Source of the DNA: Rufibacter sp. XAAS-G3-1
GTDB taxonomy: Bacteria > Bacteroidota > Bacteroidia > Cytophagales > Hymenobacteraceae
Assembly: GCF_013623775.1 (NCBI RefSeq)
Contig: NZ_JABFAM010000011.1
Coordinates: 1-64,000, forward strand
DNA: 64,000 nt
Direction: 5' to 3'
The notes under the pieces are model-generated. The model saw only the letters and a list, made by a program, of their open reading frames with translations. It was not told where the DNA came from and made no database searches. Both the position numbers and the translations under genes were made by a program. Shown in pieces: positions 24,418 through 31,763 of this stretch (within the stretch, counting starts at the first letter, position 1; each line of letters begins with the position of its first letter).

Positions 24418-27400
24418 ATGAACATGAGAGAATATTTACCCAGCAGGGTAATCCTAATTTGCGCTTGGCTATTCTGCCCACTTATGGCCTGGGCCCAATT
24501 GCCTGCCCTTCCGTCTGCGTCTCCTTCTTACACTGTGCTGCTGGCGGGCAGATGGTCGCCGGGGCAAACGACCGCCGCTCCGTTGCCGCTGCTGCAAGAA
24601 CAACTTAAAAGTGCCGGGAAGAACAGCGCCATGGTGTTCATCGGCAATCCCTTTCAGCCGGCGGCCCTACCCGGCGTCTCAGCGGCTAACCGCAAAGAGC
24701 TGGAAGCCCAACTGCAGAAACAGCTCTCCTATTTACAAGGTTACCCCGGAAAACTTATCCTGATGCCGGGGGAGCACGATGCCAAAGGCAAACTGGTGCC
24801 CGAAGTGAGAAACCAGGAACGGTTTATTTCTGAGTACCTTCAGAACAAAGACCTCATTCAGCCGGAAAACTATTGTCCCGGCCCTACCGAGGTGGCTTTG
24901 ACCGATGATGTGCACCTGCTCCTCCTGGACACCCAGTGGCTCATACCCAACCGCCGCATGGACGAGGAAGACGAGCAGCGCGGTTGTCCCACTACCGGCG
25001 GTACCGCCACGCTAGCCGCCTTTGATGACGTATTGCGGGCCAACGAAGACAAAAACCTGCTGGTGGCCATGAGCGTCTCCCCAGAGATGTCAAAGCTGGA
25101 GTACCGCATCATGCAGCGCCAACTAACCCAAATGTACGCGCCGCACAAAGGGTTGGTACACGTAGCGGGAAACTCAGAAGCTTTGTCACACAGCACCCTG
25201 GACAGCATCCATTTTGTGGGCACGGGCTTGGGCCTGGAGAAAGTAAAGGCTCCAAAAGAAGCCGCTCCGCTTTTCAGCCAAGCCACGGCGGGGTTCGCCA
25301 AGCTGCTGTACTTCCCCAACGGGGAAACCTGGCTGGAGATCTGGACGGCCGCAGACGCGCAAAGCTCACAAGGCCAGGTGGCCCACCGGGTACTTCTCTC
25401 CCGCAAACCCACCCAAAAACAGCTAGAAGAACAGACCAGCAAACTGAACCTGAACTTTGCGGGCCAAAAAAGCACGTTACCCGCCAGCCAGGTCTATAGA
25501 GCCAGTGGTTTCAGAGAATGGCTCTTAGGCGAAAACTACCGACCAGAATGGCAAACGCCCGTTTCTTTGCCGGTTTTTGACATTGGTACCCAAAAGGGCG
25601 GCCTGAAAGTGGTGCAACGCGGCGGCGGTTTCCAGACGGTTTCATTACGACTGGAAGACAGCACCGGCCGCCAATACGTGCTGCGCTCCGTAGAAAAGTA
25701 CCCAGATGCGGCCCTACCCCGCATTCTGCGGGAGACCCTGGCCGCTGATGTGGTAAAAGACCAGATATCGGCCTCGCACCCGTACGGCGCGTTGGTGGTT
25801 CCCAAATTAGCCAATGCCGTGGGTGTGTACCATACCAACCCCCAATACTTCATCATTCCAGATGACCCGCGCTTTGGCCGGTATCTAAAAGGTTTCGCCA
25901 ACACCATTGGCATGTTTGAAGAGCGCCCCGACGAGGATATGTCTGACATGGCCAGCTTCGGGAACTCTGAAAACGTGGTAGGCACCGACAAAGTACTGGA
26001 GAATACCTTAGAAGACCAGAACGACCAGGTAGACCAACTAAGCCTCCTGCGCTCCCGCCTGCTGGACTTCTTCATTGCCGACTGGGACCGCCACGACGAC
26101 CAATGGCGCTGGGCCGAGTTCAAGAAAGAAGGCAAAGGCAAACTCTACAAAGCCGTCCCGCGTGACCGCGACCAGGCTTTCTTCGTGAACCAGGGGTTGA
26201 TTCCTAACATCGCCAGTAGGCGCTGGCTTATGCCTAAAGTGCAGGGGTTTGACGAGAGCCTGCGCGACATCAAGGGCTTCAACTTCAACAACCGCTACTT
26301 TGACCGCGACTTCCTCACCGGCCTGGAACGCTCCCACTGGATTGCCATGGCAGATTCTGTGCGGGCAGGCCTCACCGATGAAGCCATTGAGGAAGCCGTT
26401 CGCGCTTTACCGCCCGAGATCCAGAAAATCTCTGGTGAACGCCTGGCCAACACCTTGAAAGCCCGCCGCGCCTACATCAGACGTGACGCCGAGGATTATT
26501 ATGAGTTCCTGGCCCAGAAAGTAGATATCAAGGGCACTGATCTGGATGAACGGTTTGAAGTGCAGCGCGAAGCCGGTGGCGCTACTTTGGTGACCATTTA
26601 CAAAAAAGAGGCTACAAACCCTGAAGGCCAACTCTACAGACGTCGCTTCCTGCCAGATGAAACCCGTGAAATCAGGTTGTACGGCTTAGGCGGCGCCGAT
26701 GAATTCAACGTGCAGGGCGAAGCCGAAGACGGCATTAGAGTGCGTATTATTGGCGGTGACGGCCAAGACAAAATCACGGACAGTTCCAGCGTGGCGGGGC
26801 TTCGTCGCCTTACGTACGTGTATGACCAACCCAACGGCGCCCAGCTTCAGCTAGGCCCAGAGGCCCGCAACCTCACCCGCCTGCGCAACACGCCGGTATA
26901 TGACCGCAGAAGCTTCGTCTACAACTACCTGGGCCCACTGGCTTCTGTGGAGTACAACCGCGATGACGGTTTGCTGCTGGGGGGTGGCGTATTGCTCAAA
27001 ACACAGGGCTTCAATAAACAGCCGTATGGCATGATGCAGCGCCTGGTAGGCAGCTACGCTTTTAACACCCAGTCGTTTCTGGTAGATTATGCGGCGCATT
27101 TCCCACGCCTGAGAATGGGTCTGGACTTGAAACTGAACGTAAACTGGAAAAGCCCCGGCTACGCCGAGAACTTCTTTGGGTTAGGCAATGAAACGCTTTA
27201 TGACCCAGACATTGACACTGACATAGACAGCTTCCGGTTTCAGTCCTCGCAGTTTTACGCCAATATGTTGGTGGGCCGCAAGATTGGCACCTATGAGACC
27301 ATTTTTGTGGGGCCTGCCTACCAAAGCGTAAACGTAGACCATAACCCGGCCCGTTTGCTGCCGCAGCAACTGGAAGGTAGAGAGCAAGCAGTGGGGTATT

Positions 27401-27978
27401 ACGTTCCCAAATCTTACGCCGGGGCCAGGCTGGAGTACATCTTAGATTCGCGGGACTCTCCCGCCCTGCCCGCCAAAGGTGTGTACTGGCAGGTAGCCGC
27501 AGATTTATTGAAAGGCGTAAACCGGCAATCGGCAGACGTGGCGATGGTGCATTCCCAGTTCGCCCTTTATAAAACGCTGCGCATTCCGTTGAAACTCACC
27601 TTAGCTACCCGCTTCGGGGGCGGGCACACCTTTGGTGATGACTTTGAGTTTTTCCAGGCACAGTTCCTGGATGGCCCCAGCATGTTGCGCGGCTACCGCC
27701 GAAACCGGTTTGCCGGGCAGAGCAGCCTATACAACAACACTGAGGCTCGCCTGCGCCTGTTCAGTTTCACCACGTACCTGTTCCCCGCCTCATTGGGCGT
27801 GTTCGGGTTCCATGACGTTGGCCGGGTATGGATGGAGAACGAAGGCTCAGACAAGTGGCACAGAGGCTACGGCGGCGGCGTGTGGCTTGCTCCGCTAAAC
27901 CAGGTGGTCATCTCAGTAGGGTACGCCACTTCACCGGAGCAAAATCAGTTTCTGATTAAGGCCGGGTTCCTGTTCTAA
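24418..27978 (+). CDS. Pseudo-metallophosphoesterase / putative kinase-like / Omp85-type barrel fusion protein
   Basis: 1186 residues with a signal peptide (to about 26). Residues 35-340 keep the calcineurin-like phosphoesterase outline of Bacteroidota homologues (PGEHD at 118, CPGP at 153, LLDTQWL at 170) but the metal ligands are lost: AGRW for GDxG, GNP for GDN, GEHD for GNHD, SVS for HHP, GNSEA for GHEH. Residues 370-650 carry a Gly-rich loop (394-406), Lys427, DWDRHDDQ (555-562) and RDRD (582-585), resembling an atypical kinase order (inference). RTX-like LYGLGGADEF and IIGGDGQDKITD follow (about 753 and 776). Residues about 834-1186 form a BamA/TamA-like surface-antigen barrel ending in AGFLF. 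Likely outer-membrane anchored with soluble domains in the periplasm. The paralogue at 17253-18869 has only the middle part. Confidence 0.85.
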   Translation: MNMREYLPSRVILICAWLFCPLMAWAQLPALPSASPSYTVLLAGRWSPGQTTAAPLPLLQEQLKSAGKNSAMVFIGNPFQPAALPGVSAANRKELEAQLQKQLSYLQGYPGKLILMPGEHDAKGKLVPEVRNQERFISEYLQNKDLIQPENYCPGPTEVALTDDVHLLLLDTQWLIPNRRMDEEDEQRGCPTTGGTATLAAFDDVLRANEDKNLLVAMSVSPEMSKLEYRIMQRQLTQMYAPHKGLVHVAGNSEALSHSTLDSIHFVGTGLGLEKVKAPKEAAPLFSQATAGFAKLLYFPNGETWLEIWTAADAQSSQGQVAHRVLLSRKPTQKQLEEQTSKLNLNFAGQKSTLPASQVYRASGFREWLLGENYRPEWQTPVSLPVFDIGTQKGGLKVVQRGGGFQTVSLRLEDSTGRQYVLRSVEKYPDAALPRILRETLAADVVKDQISASHPYGALVVPKLANAVGVYHTNPQYFIIPDDPRFGRYLKGFANTIGMFEERPDEDMSDMASFGNSENVVGTDKVLENTLEDQNDQVDQLSLLRSRLLDFFIADWDRHDDQWRWAEFKKEGKGKLYKAVPRDRDQAFFVNQGLIPNIASRRWLMPKVQGFDESLRDIKGFNFNNRYFDRDFLTGLERSHWIAMADSVRAGLTDEAIEEAVRALPPEIQKISGERLANTLKARRAYIRRDAEDYYEFLAQKVDIKGTDLDERFEVQREAGGATLVTIYKKEATNPEGQLYRRRFLPDETREIRLYGLGGADEFNVQGEAEDGIRVRIIGGDGQDKITDSSSVAGLRRLTYVYDQPNGAQLQLGPEARNLTRLRNTPVYDRRSFVYNYLGPLASVEYNRDDGLLLGGGVLLKTQGFNKQPYGMMQRLVGSYAFNTQSFLVDYAAHFPRLRMGLDLKLNVNWKSPGYAENFFGLGNETLYDPDIDTDIDSFRFQSSQFYANMLVGRKIGTYETIFVGPAYQSVNVDHNPARLLPQQLEGREQAVGYYVPKSYAGARLEYILDSRDSPALPAKGVYWQVAADLLKGVNRQSADVAMVHSQFALYKTLRIPLKLTLATRFGGGHTFGDDFEFFQAQFLDGPSMLRGYRRNRFAGQSSLYNNTEARLRLFSFTTYLFPASLGVFGFHDVGRVWMENEGSDKWHRGYGGGVWLAPLNQVVISVGYATSPEQNQFLIKAGFLF

Positions 27979-27995
27979 GACTCAAGCTCCCGTTA

Positions 27996-28038
27996 AAAAC
28001 AGAAAGGGCTGGCCCAATGGGCCAGCCCTTTCTGTTTT
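27996..28038. terminator. Strong bidirectional terminator
   Basis: Perfect 20-bp arms (27996-28015, 28019-28038) with a 3-nt loop, A-rich and T-rich flanks, between convergent genes. Confidence 0.9.
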
Positions 28039-28069
28039 AGGGCTCTTTTCTGCAAAAGAGCCTTGAAAC
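28034..28069. repeat. Family C palindrome
   Basis: GTTTTAGGGCTCTTTTC and AAAAGAGCCTTGAAAC; it overlaps the last bases of the preceding terminator and ends next to the following stop codon. Confidence 0.7.
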
Positions 28070-28071
28070 GG

Positions 28072-28332
28072 TTAGTTCAAGAAGATGGAGAACAGCTCAA
28101 ATCTGTTGGAAGAGAAGCTCCAGTGGGACGGCGACGGATGAATCTCTTCCCCTTCTTCGTCAATAATGGTCACCGCCATGCCTTCCTCTTGGTTTAGCGG
28201 CTCTGTGAAATGTTTTACGGTGTATACGTGCCCTTCCTGCACCCAATCTTCGGGCTCAAAACTAGGAAGGGTGGCGTCAATGCATTTCGCGTATACCGCC
28301 ATATAGCTAGGTGGATAGATCAAGTTTACCAT
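28072..28332 (-). CDS. Small acidic hypothetical protein
   Basis: 86 residues, soluble: MVNLIYPPSYMAVYAKCIDATLP... with a beta-rich acidic core (VTIIDEEGEEIHPSPSHWSF) and an aromatic C-terminus. No domain recognised; similar small proteins occur as singletons in this family, by general impression only. It has its own upstream gap of 259 bp, with no clear promoter box. Function unknown. Confidence 0.65.
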   Translation of the reverse strand: MVNLIYPPSYMAVYAKCIDATLPSFEPEDWVQEGHVYTVKHFTEPLNQEEGMAVTIIDEEGEEIHPSPSHWSFSSNRFELFSIFLN

Positions 28333-28591
28333 GTCTTAGTAACTATAAACAGGTGAGAAAAATTCCGGCGGCTGATGCGTCTCTGCATAAGAGTTTCGCC
28401 ACCTTAACCGCCCAGATAACACATACCTACGGTGTTTTGTTATGACTAGTTTACGCATCAATTCTCACTTTTCCAACTCTACCCATCAGAATTTACATTC
28501 AGAAAGACACCCTCTTTGGCATCTGCTCGTACAAACACATGCCGGTTTATCCGGCAGTAAACTGATTTTACATCCTAAACCATATTGCGTC

Positions 28592-28846
28592 ATGGAAAAC
28601 GACAATAAAGACAACAAATACAACGAGAAAGAAAAGTTACCGTCTGGAAAAGAAACTGCCGGAGACCTAAACCAAACTTCTGAGGAGCCAGGTGCCGGGG
28701 CCAACGACAAAGCCAGCTTTCAGCAAGGCGGCCAGCAACCGGGCAATAGCCAGGGCGGCCAGGGCGGCAGTACCGCCGACGGAGAAAAGAACTCGCGGCA
28801 CGATGCGGGAGATGAAATGAGTGTGTTCGGACGGATGGATAGCTAG
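28592..28846 (+). CDS. Small hydrophilic Gly/Gln/Asn-rich protein
   Basis: 84 residues from ATG 28592: strongly hydrophilic, no hydrophobic segment, with repeats of GGQ and NSQ and many charged residues. It looks intrinsically disordered, like small stress-protective hydrophilins. An in-frame upstream extension to 28442 lacks that composition and is rejected. It lies 22 bp upstream of the MBL hydrolase gene, so the two are probably co-transcribed. Function unknown. Confidence 0.65.
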   Translation: MENDNKDNKYNEKEKLPSGKETAGDLNQTSEEPGAGANDKASFQQGGQQPGNSQGGQGGSTADGEKNSRHDAGDEMSVFGRMDS

Positions 28847-28868
28847 TCGCACTCGCCCGGATAGACCT

Positions 28869-29966
28869 ATGCAAGCTCAGTTCAATAACTTTCTTCAGCA
28901 GAAGCAGCATTCCTGCTTTACGGTGGCACCAGGGATCATGGGCATGGAAATTGTCTTCGTGAACCTGTACTACGTAGAGAACCCAGACAAATCTTGGGTA
29001 CTGATAGACGCCGGTTTGTACGGCTCCGCCGATAGGATCAGAAAAGCCGCCGAGGACAAGTTTGGCAAAGGCAATCCGCCCAAAGCCATCCTGCTCACGC
29101 ACGGCCACTTTGACCACGTAGGCGCCCTGCAAACCCTAGCCGATATCTGGCAGGTGCCGGTGTACGCGCACCCTTTGGAGTTGCCGTACCTTACGGGGCT
29201 GTCCAGCTACCCGCCCCCAGACTCTAGCGTGGGCGGCGGCGGCATGGCGTACCTGTCGTTCATGTACCCTAAGAAACCCATTACCTTCAAAGGTAGGCTG
29301 GAACTGCTTCCCTCAGACGGATCTGTTCCGTTCCTGCCGGAGTGGAAGTGGCTGGAAACACCGGGCCATTCGCCGGGGCACGTTTCTTTCTTCAGGGAGC
29401 ATGACCGGGTACTGCTGGTAGGCGATGCCTTTGTGACCCGCAAACCAGAATCTGCCTTGGCGGTGCTTACCCAGAAGCAGGAAGTTTGTGGCCCACCCGC
29501 GTATTTCACGCCAGACTGGGAAGCCGCCCGCTCATCGGTAAAGAAACTGAATGACCTGCACCCAGCCATTGCGGCCAGCGGCCATGGGTTGCCCATGCGG
29601 GGCCCGGAACTGAAACAAGGCCTGGACGAACTGGCGCGGTTATTTGACCAACTGGCAATTCCGGCCAAAGGCCGCTACGTGCCCGAAGCGGCCATTACAG
29701 ACCGCCACGGCGTGGTACAGCTTCCGCCCACGGTGAATAACACCGTCCCAAAAGTGTTAGCCACGGCCGGCTTAGTGGCTCTGGCCGGTTTGGCCACCTA
29801 TGCGCTTACTAGGCAGCGGAAAAGCAATAGAACCAACGCGCGCATTAAAAGAACCTGGCCTGGTTACGCCAACCCGCATAGCCAGTATGCGCCTGAGGAA
29901 GACATGAGCTATCCTACCCACAGTGACCAGAACCCTGACCTTGCGCCTACCAATAATTATCCGTGA
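28869..29966 (+). CDS. MBL-fold metallohydrolase with C-terminal membrane anchor
   Basis: 365 residues from ATG 28869. Metallo-beta-lactamase motifs: THGHFDH (HxHxDH, two-metal site), TPGHSPGH, GDAFV and SGHG. After the catalytic domain (about 1-280) comes one hydrophobic helix (VLATAGLVALAGLATYALT), then a basic and polar tail, so it may be tethered to the cytoplasmic membrane; that combination is uncommon for this family. The substrate cannot be deduced; glyoxalase II-like thioester or lactone hydrolysis is possible. Follows the 84-residue gene by 22 bp; a terminator follows. Confidence 0.85.
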   Translation: MQAQFNNFLQQKQHSCFTVAPGIMGMEIVFVNLYYVENPDKSWVLIDAGLYGSADRIRKAAEDKFGKGNPPKAILLTHGHFDHVGALQTLADIWQVPVYAHPLELPYLTGLSSYPPPDSSVGGGGMAYLSFMYPKKPITFKGRLELLPSDGSVPFLPEWKWLETPGHSPGHVSFFREHDRVLLVGDAFVTRKPESALAVLTQKQEVCGPPAYFTPDWEAARSSVKKLNDLHPAIAASGHGLPMRGPELKQGLDELARLFDQLAIPAKGRYVPEAAITDRHGVVQLPPTVNNTVPKVLATAGLVALAGLATYALTRQRKSNRTNARIKRTWPGYANPHSQYAPEEDMSYPTHSDQNPDLAPTNNYP

Positions 29967-29978
29967 TACTTGGGTTAT

Positions 29979-30020
29979 AAAAAGAGAGGGCCTGTTGTCA
30001 ACAGCAGGCCCTCTCTTTTT
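29979..30020 (+). terminator. Strong intrinsic terminator
   Basis: Perfect 16-bp arms AAAAAGAGAGGGCCTG and CAGGCCCTCTCTTTTT. Confidence 0.9.
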
Positions 30021-30042
30021 ATATGATACTTATCTTTTACTT

Positions 30043-30094
30043 AAAAGCTTGTTTTGAGGCTGTTTTTAGAAAAACAGCCTCAAAACAAGCTTTT
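30043..30094. repeat. Family C palindrome with perfect 25-bp arms
   Basis: Arms 30043-30067 and 30070-30094, loop of 2 nt, including the C core (GAGGCTGTTTTT/AAAAACAGCCTC) plus the outer AAAAGCTTGTTTT. It reaches 2 nt into the 3' end of the following minus-strand gene. Confidence 0.85.
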
Positions 30095-30791
30095 ACAGTC
30101 CAATCGCTTTGCGTTTTAACGCGGTGAATTCTTCCTGGGTAATGGTGCCCTGCTCTAACATGGTGCGCAGCCGTTCAATGGTGGCAATGTCATCCTGCAC
30201 CGGGCTGCCATCCATACCAGAATTTGAACCAAAGTTTTGGCTGGAGGTGGAGGTATGGAAATGGCTTTGGTCTTGAGGGATGGATTGAGACCGCTGGTGC
30301 CGGTTTCCATAGAAACGGTCTTCGTTGAACTGCTCGCGGCCGTAGAATTCTGAGGTAGGAGAAGCCTGGGAGGTGGTTGGCTGCTGAGAGTATGTTTCAT
30401 TGGGGCTGGTCACGGCGTGCATTACCCGGTACTCATACTCTGAGTCAACCGCGCCGCCTCTGTAGAACGGAAAACGGGACAAAGACCGCAGATCCATGTT
30501 CACAAATACCTGGTCTCTGTCATCGTCCAGTTGGGCTGCGCCAATGGGCACCAGTATGTGCCGGGGGTCTGTGTCGGTGAGCACGTGATCCCGGTCAACG
30601 TCTACGTCCAGGTAGCGCACTTTCATCAGTTCGCGATCCACAATGAGGTCATCTACTTTGCCTATGCGTTTTCCGTCTGAGCCTATCACTTCCCAGCCGC
30701 GTACGTCCAGGTTGTGGTTGGCTACTTTAAAATCTTTCAGATCATGTAAAGGGGCCAGTCTTGCCAGCCCGTCGTTTGCGTTGTATGCCAT
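30093..30791 (-). CDS. PRC-barrel and SHOCT domain protein
   Basis: 232 residues. The N-terminal part (about 15-110; VRGWEVIGSDGKRIGKVDDLIVD...MKVRYLDVDVD) is a PRC-barrel domain like that of the photosynthetic reaction-centre H subunit family, widespread in stress proteins. A Ser/Gln-rich disordered linker follows (about 130-195). The C-terminal ATIERLRTMLEQGTITQEEF (about 200-230) is a SHOCT domain (short helical C-terminal, protein contacts). Soluble. The 63-residue membrane protein gene upstream on the same strand is 25 bp away, so they likely form an operon. Probable stress role, inferred. Confidence 0.85.
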   Translation of the reverse strand: MAYNANDGLARLAPLHDLKDFKVANHNLDVRGWEVIGSDGKRIGKVDDLIVDRELMKVRYLDVDVDRDHVLTDTDPRHILVPIGAAQLDDDRDQVFVNMDLRSLSRFPFYRGGAVDSEYEYRVMHAVTSPNETYSQQPTTSQASPTSEFYGREQFNEDRFYGNRHQRSQSIPQDQSHFHTSTSSQNFGSNSGMDGSPVQDDIATIERLRTMLEQGTITQEEFTALKRKAIGL

Positions 30792-30816
30792 TGTTTCTTG
30801 CTTTTAGGGTACCTAA

Positions 30817-31008
30817 TCAATATGACAGAAAAACGGGGGCCATGGGCATGATCATGCCAGAAGTAGGAGCCCCGCTGGTTTCTGGGCTCCCGCCCTGGGC
30901 CTCAAAGAAATATTTGTACAAAAGATAGCCTACCACCAGCAAGATCAGCAGTACTATGATCCAGGCCCAGCTAGAGCGCTTTTTAGGTTCAATGTTTATT
31001 TCAGCCAT
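30817..31008 (-). CDS. Small membrane protein
   Basis: 63 residues: charged N-terminus with KKRSSW, one transmembrane helix AWIIVLLILLVVGYLLYKYF (about 15-34), then a short Gly/Pro/Met-rich tail. Likely co-transcribed with the PRC-barrel/SHOCT gene 25 bp downstream. No family recognised. Confidence 0.65.
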   Translation of the reverse strand: MAEINIEPKKRSSWAWIIVLLILLVVGYLLYKYFFEAQGGSPETSGAPTSGMIMPMAPVFLSY

Positions 31009-31247
31009 AGTTTTAGTTTGTTAAGATCAGTACGGCAATACCGTATAATGGCGTACGAAGCTTTTCAAGAGATGTTTATTATCAACGGATTACAAGCCCG
31101 CGGCTATAAGCTAGAGCCACGGCACGAAAGGGAGAAGCAAAAAAACGCAGTAAATTAGATTATCTGCCAATGGATTGGTTGGCAAAGAAATAATGTAGAG
31201 AAAGCACCATTAACAATTCCTGTTTTTGTAAAAACCGTACCAGAAGA
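31009..31247. other. Non-coding region between short genes
   Basis: AT-rich stretch of 239 bp holding the start side of the membrane-protein gene and the upstream region of the short peptide pair. No repeat or hairpin stands out. Confidence 0.4.
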
Positions 31248-31454
31248 ATGAAATTTGACAGATACCCTGACTCCTGGATTTATGCTACTGGCAGCAACAT
31301 CATTCGCACGCGTCTTTACCGGATGGGAATCACAAACAACTTTTTAGAGATTCAAAGAGACTTTGACGTATACGGACTGAAGGAAAACTAATGGAAAGAG
31401 TTTCAAAAAGGAATTACTTACGATGCTTTTCTCGTTAAACGTAAAAAGAGATAG
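31248..31454 (+). pseudogene. Short ORF interrupted by one stop
   Basis: ATG 31248 gives 47 residues (MKFDRYPDSWIYATGSNIIR...) to TAA at 31389-31391; the frame continues immediately as WKEFQKGITYDAFLVKRKKR to TAG at 31452-31454. The continuity of composition suggests one protein of about 68 residues broken by a nonsense change (for example Tyr codon to TAA), or two independent short peptides. No family recognised. The neighbourhood is AT-richer than the flanking genes. Confidence 0.4.
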
Positions 31455-31464
31455 ATTTACTGCC

Positions 31465-31611
31465 ATGGATATACATGAACTAAATAGAACCAAGCTTCCA
31501 ATAGTAACCATTGACAAAGCACTTGAAAAATACAAACCCAAAGTGCTGTTCAAGGAAAAGCTGGATAAGGCAAATGAGGTTCTGAAAACGGTTGGACTGC
31601 CTAAGAAATAA
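31465..31611 (+). CDS. 48-residue basic peptide, hypothetical
   Basis: From ATG 31465, ten bases after the TAG of the preceding short ORF: MDIHELNRTKLPIVTIDKAL... and a Lys-rich end, predicted mostly helical. An extension to ATG 31423 would overlap the preceding frame. The two short ORFs are arranged like a bicistronic small-gene pair (toxin-antitoxin-like spacing), but nothing else supports that reading. Confidence 0.4.
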   Translation: MDIHELNRTKLPIVTIDKALEKYKPKVLFKEKLDKANEVLKTVGLPKK

Positions 31612-31664
31612 TTAAACGCTAAACAGAATTGCAGGTCAATCCTCTTCCAATAGCATAGAAACCT

Positions 31665-31730
31665 AAAAGCCGTTCTGCCGTTTTTCACCTGTTTAGCTAA
31701 AAACAGGTGAAAAACGGCAGAACGGCTTTT
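31665..31730. terminator. Perfect 30-bp hairpin with family C core
   Basis: Arms 31665-31694 and 31701-31730 are perfectly complementary with a 6-nt loop; the inner part CACCTGTTT/AAACAGGTG is C-like. It sits between the peptide pair and the convergent HNH-like gene and could stop transcription from both sides. Confidence 0.9.
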
Positions 31731-31763
31731 ATAAGTACGAGAGTACAGAAGACTGATGTGCGG

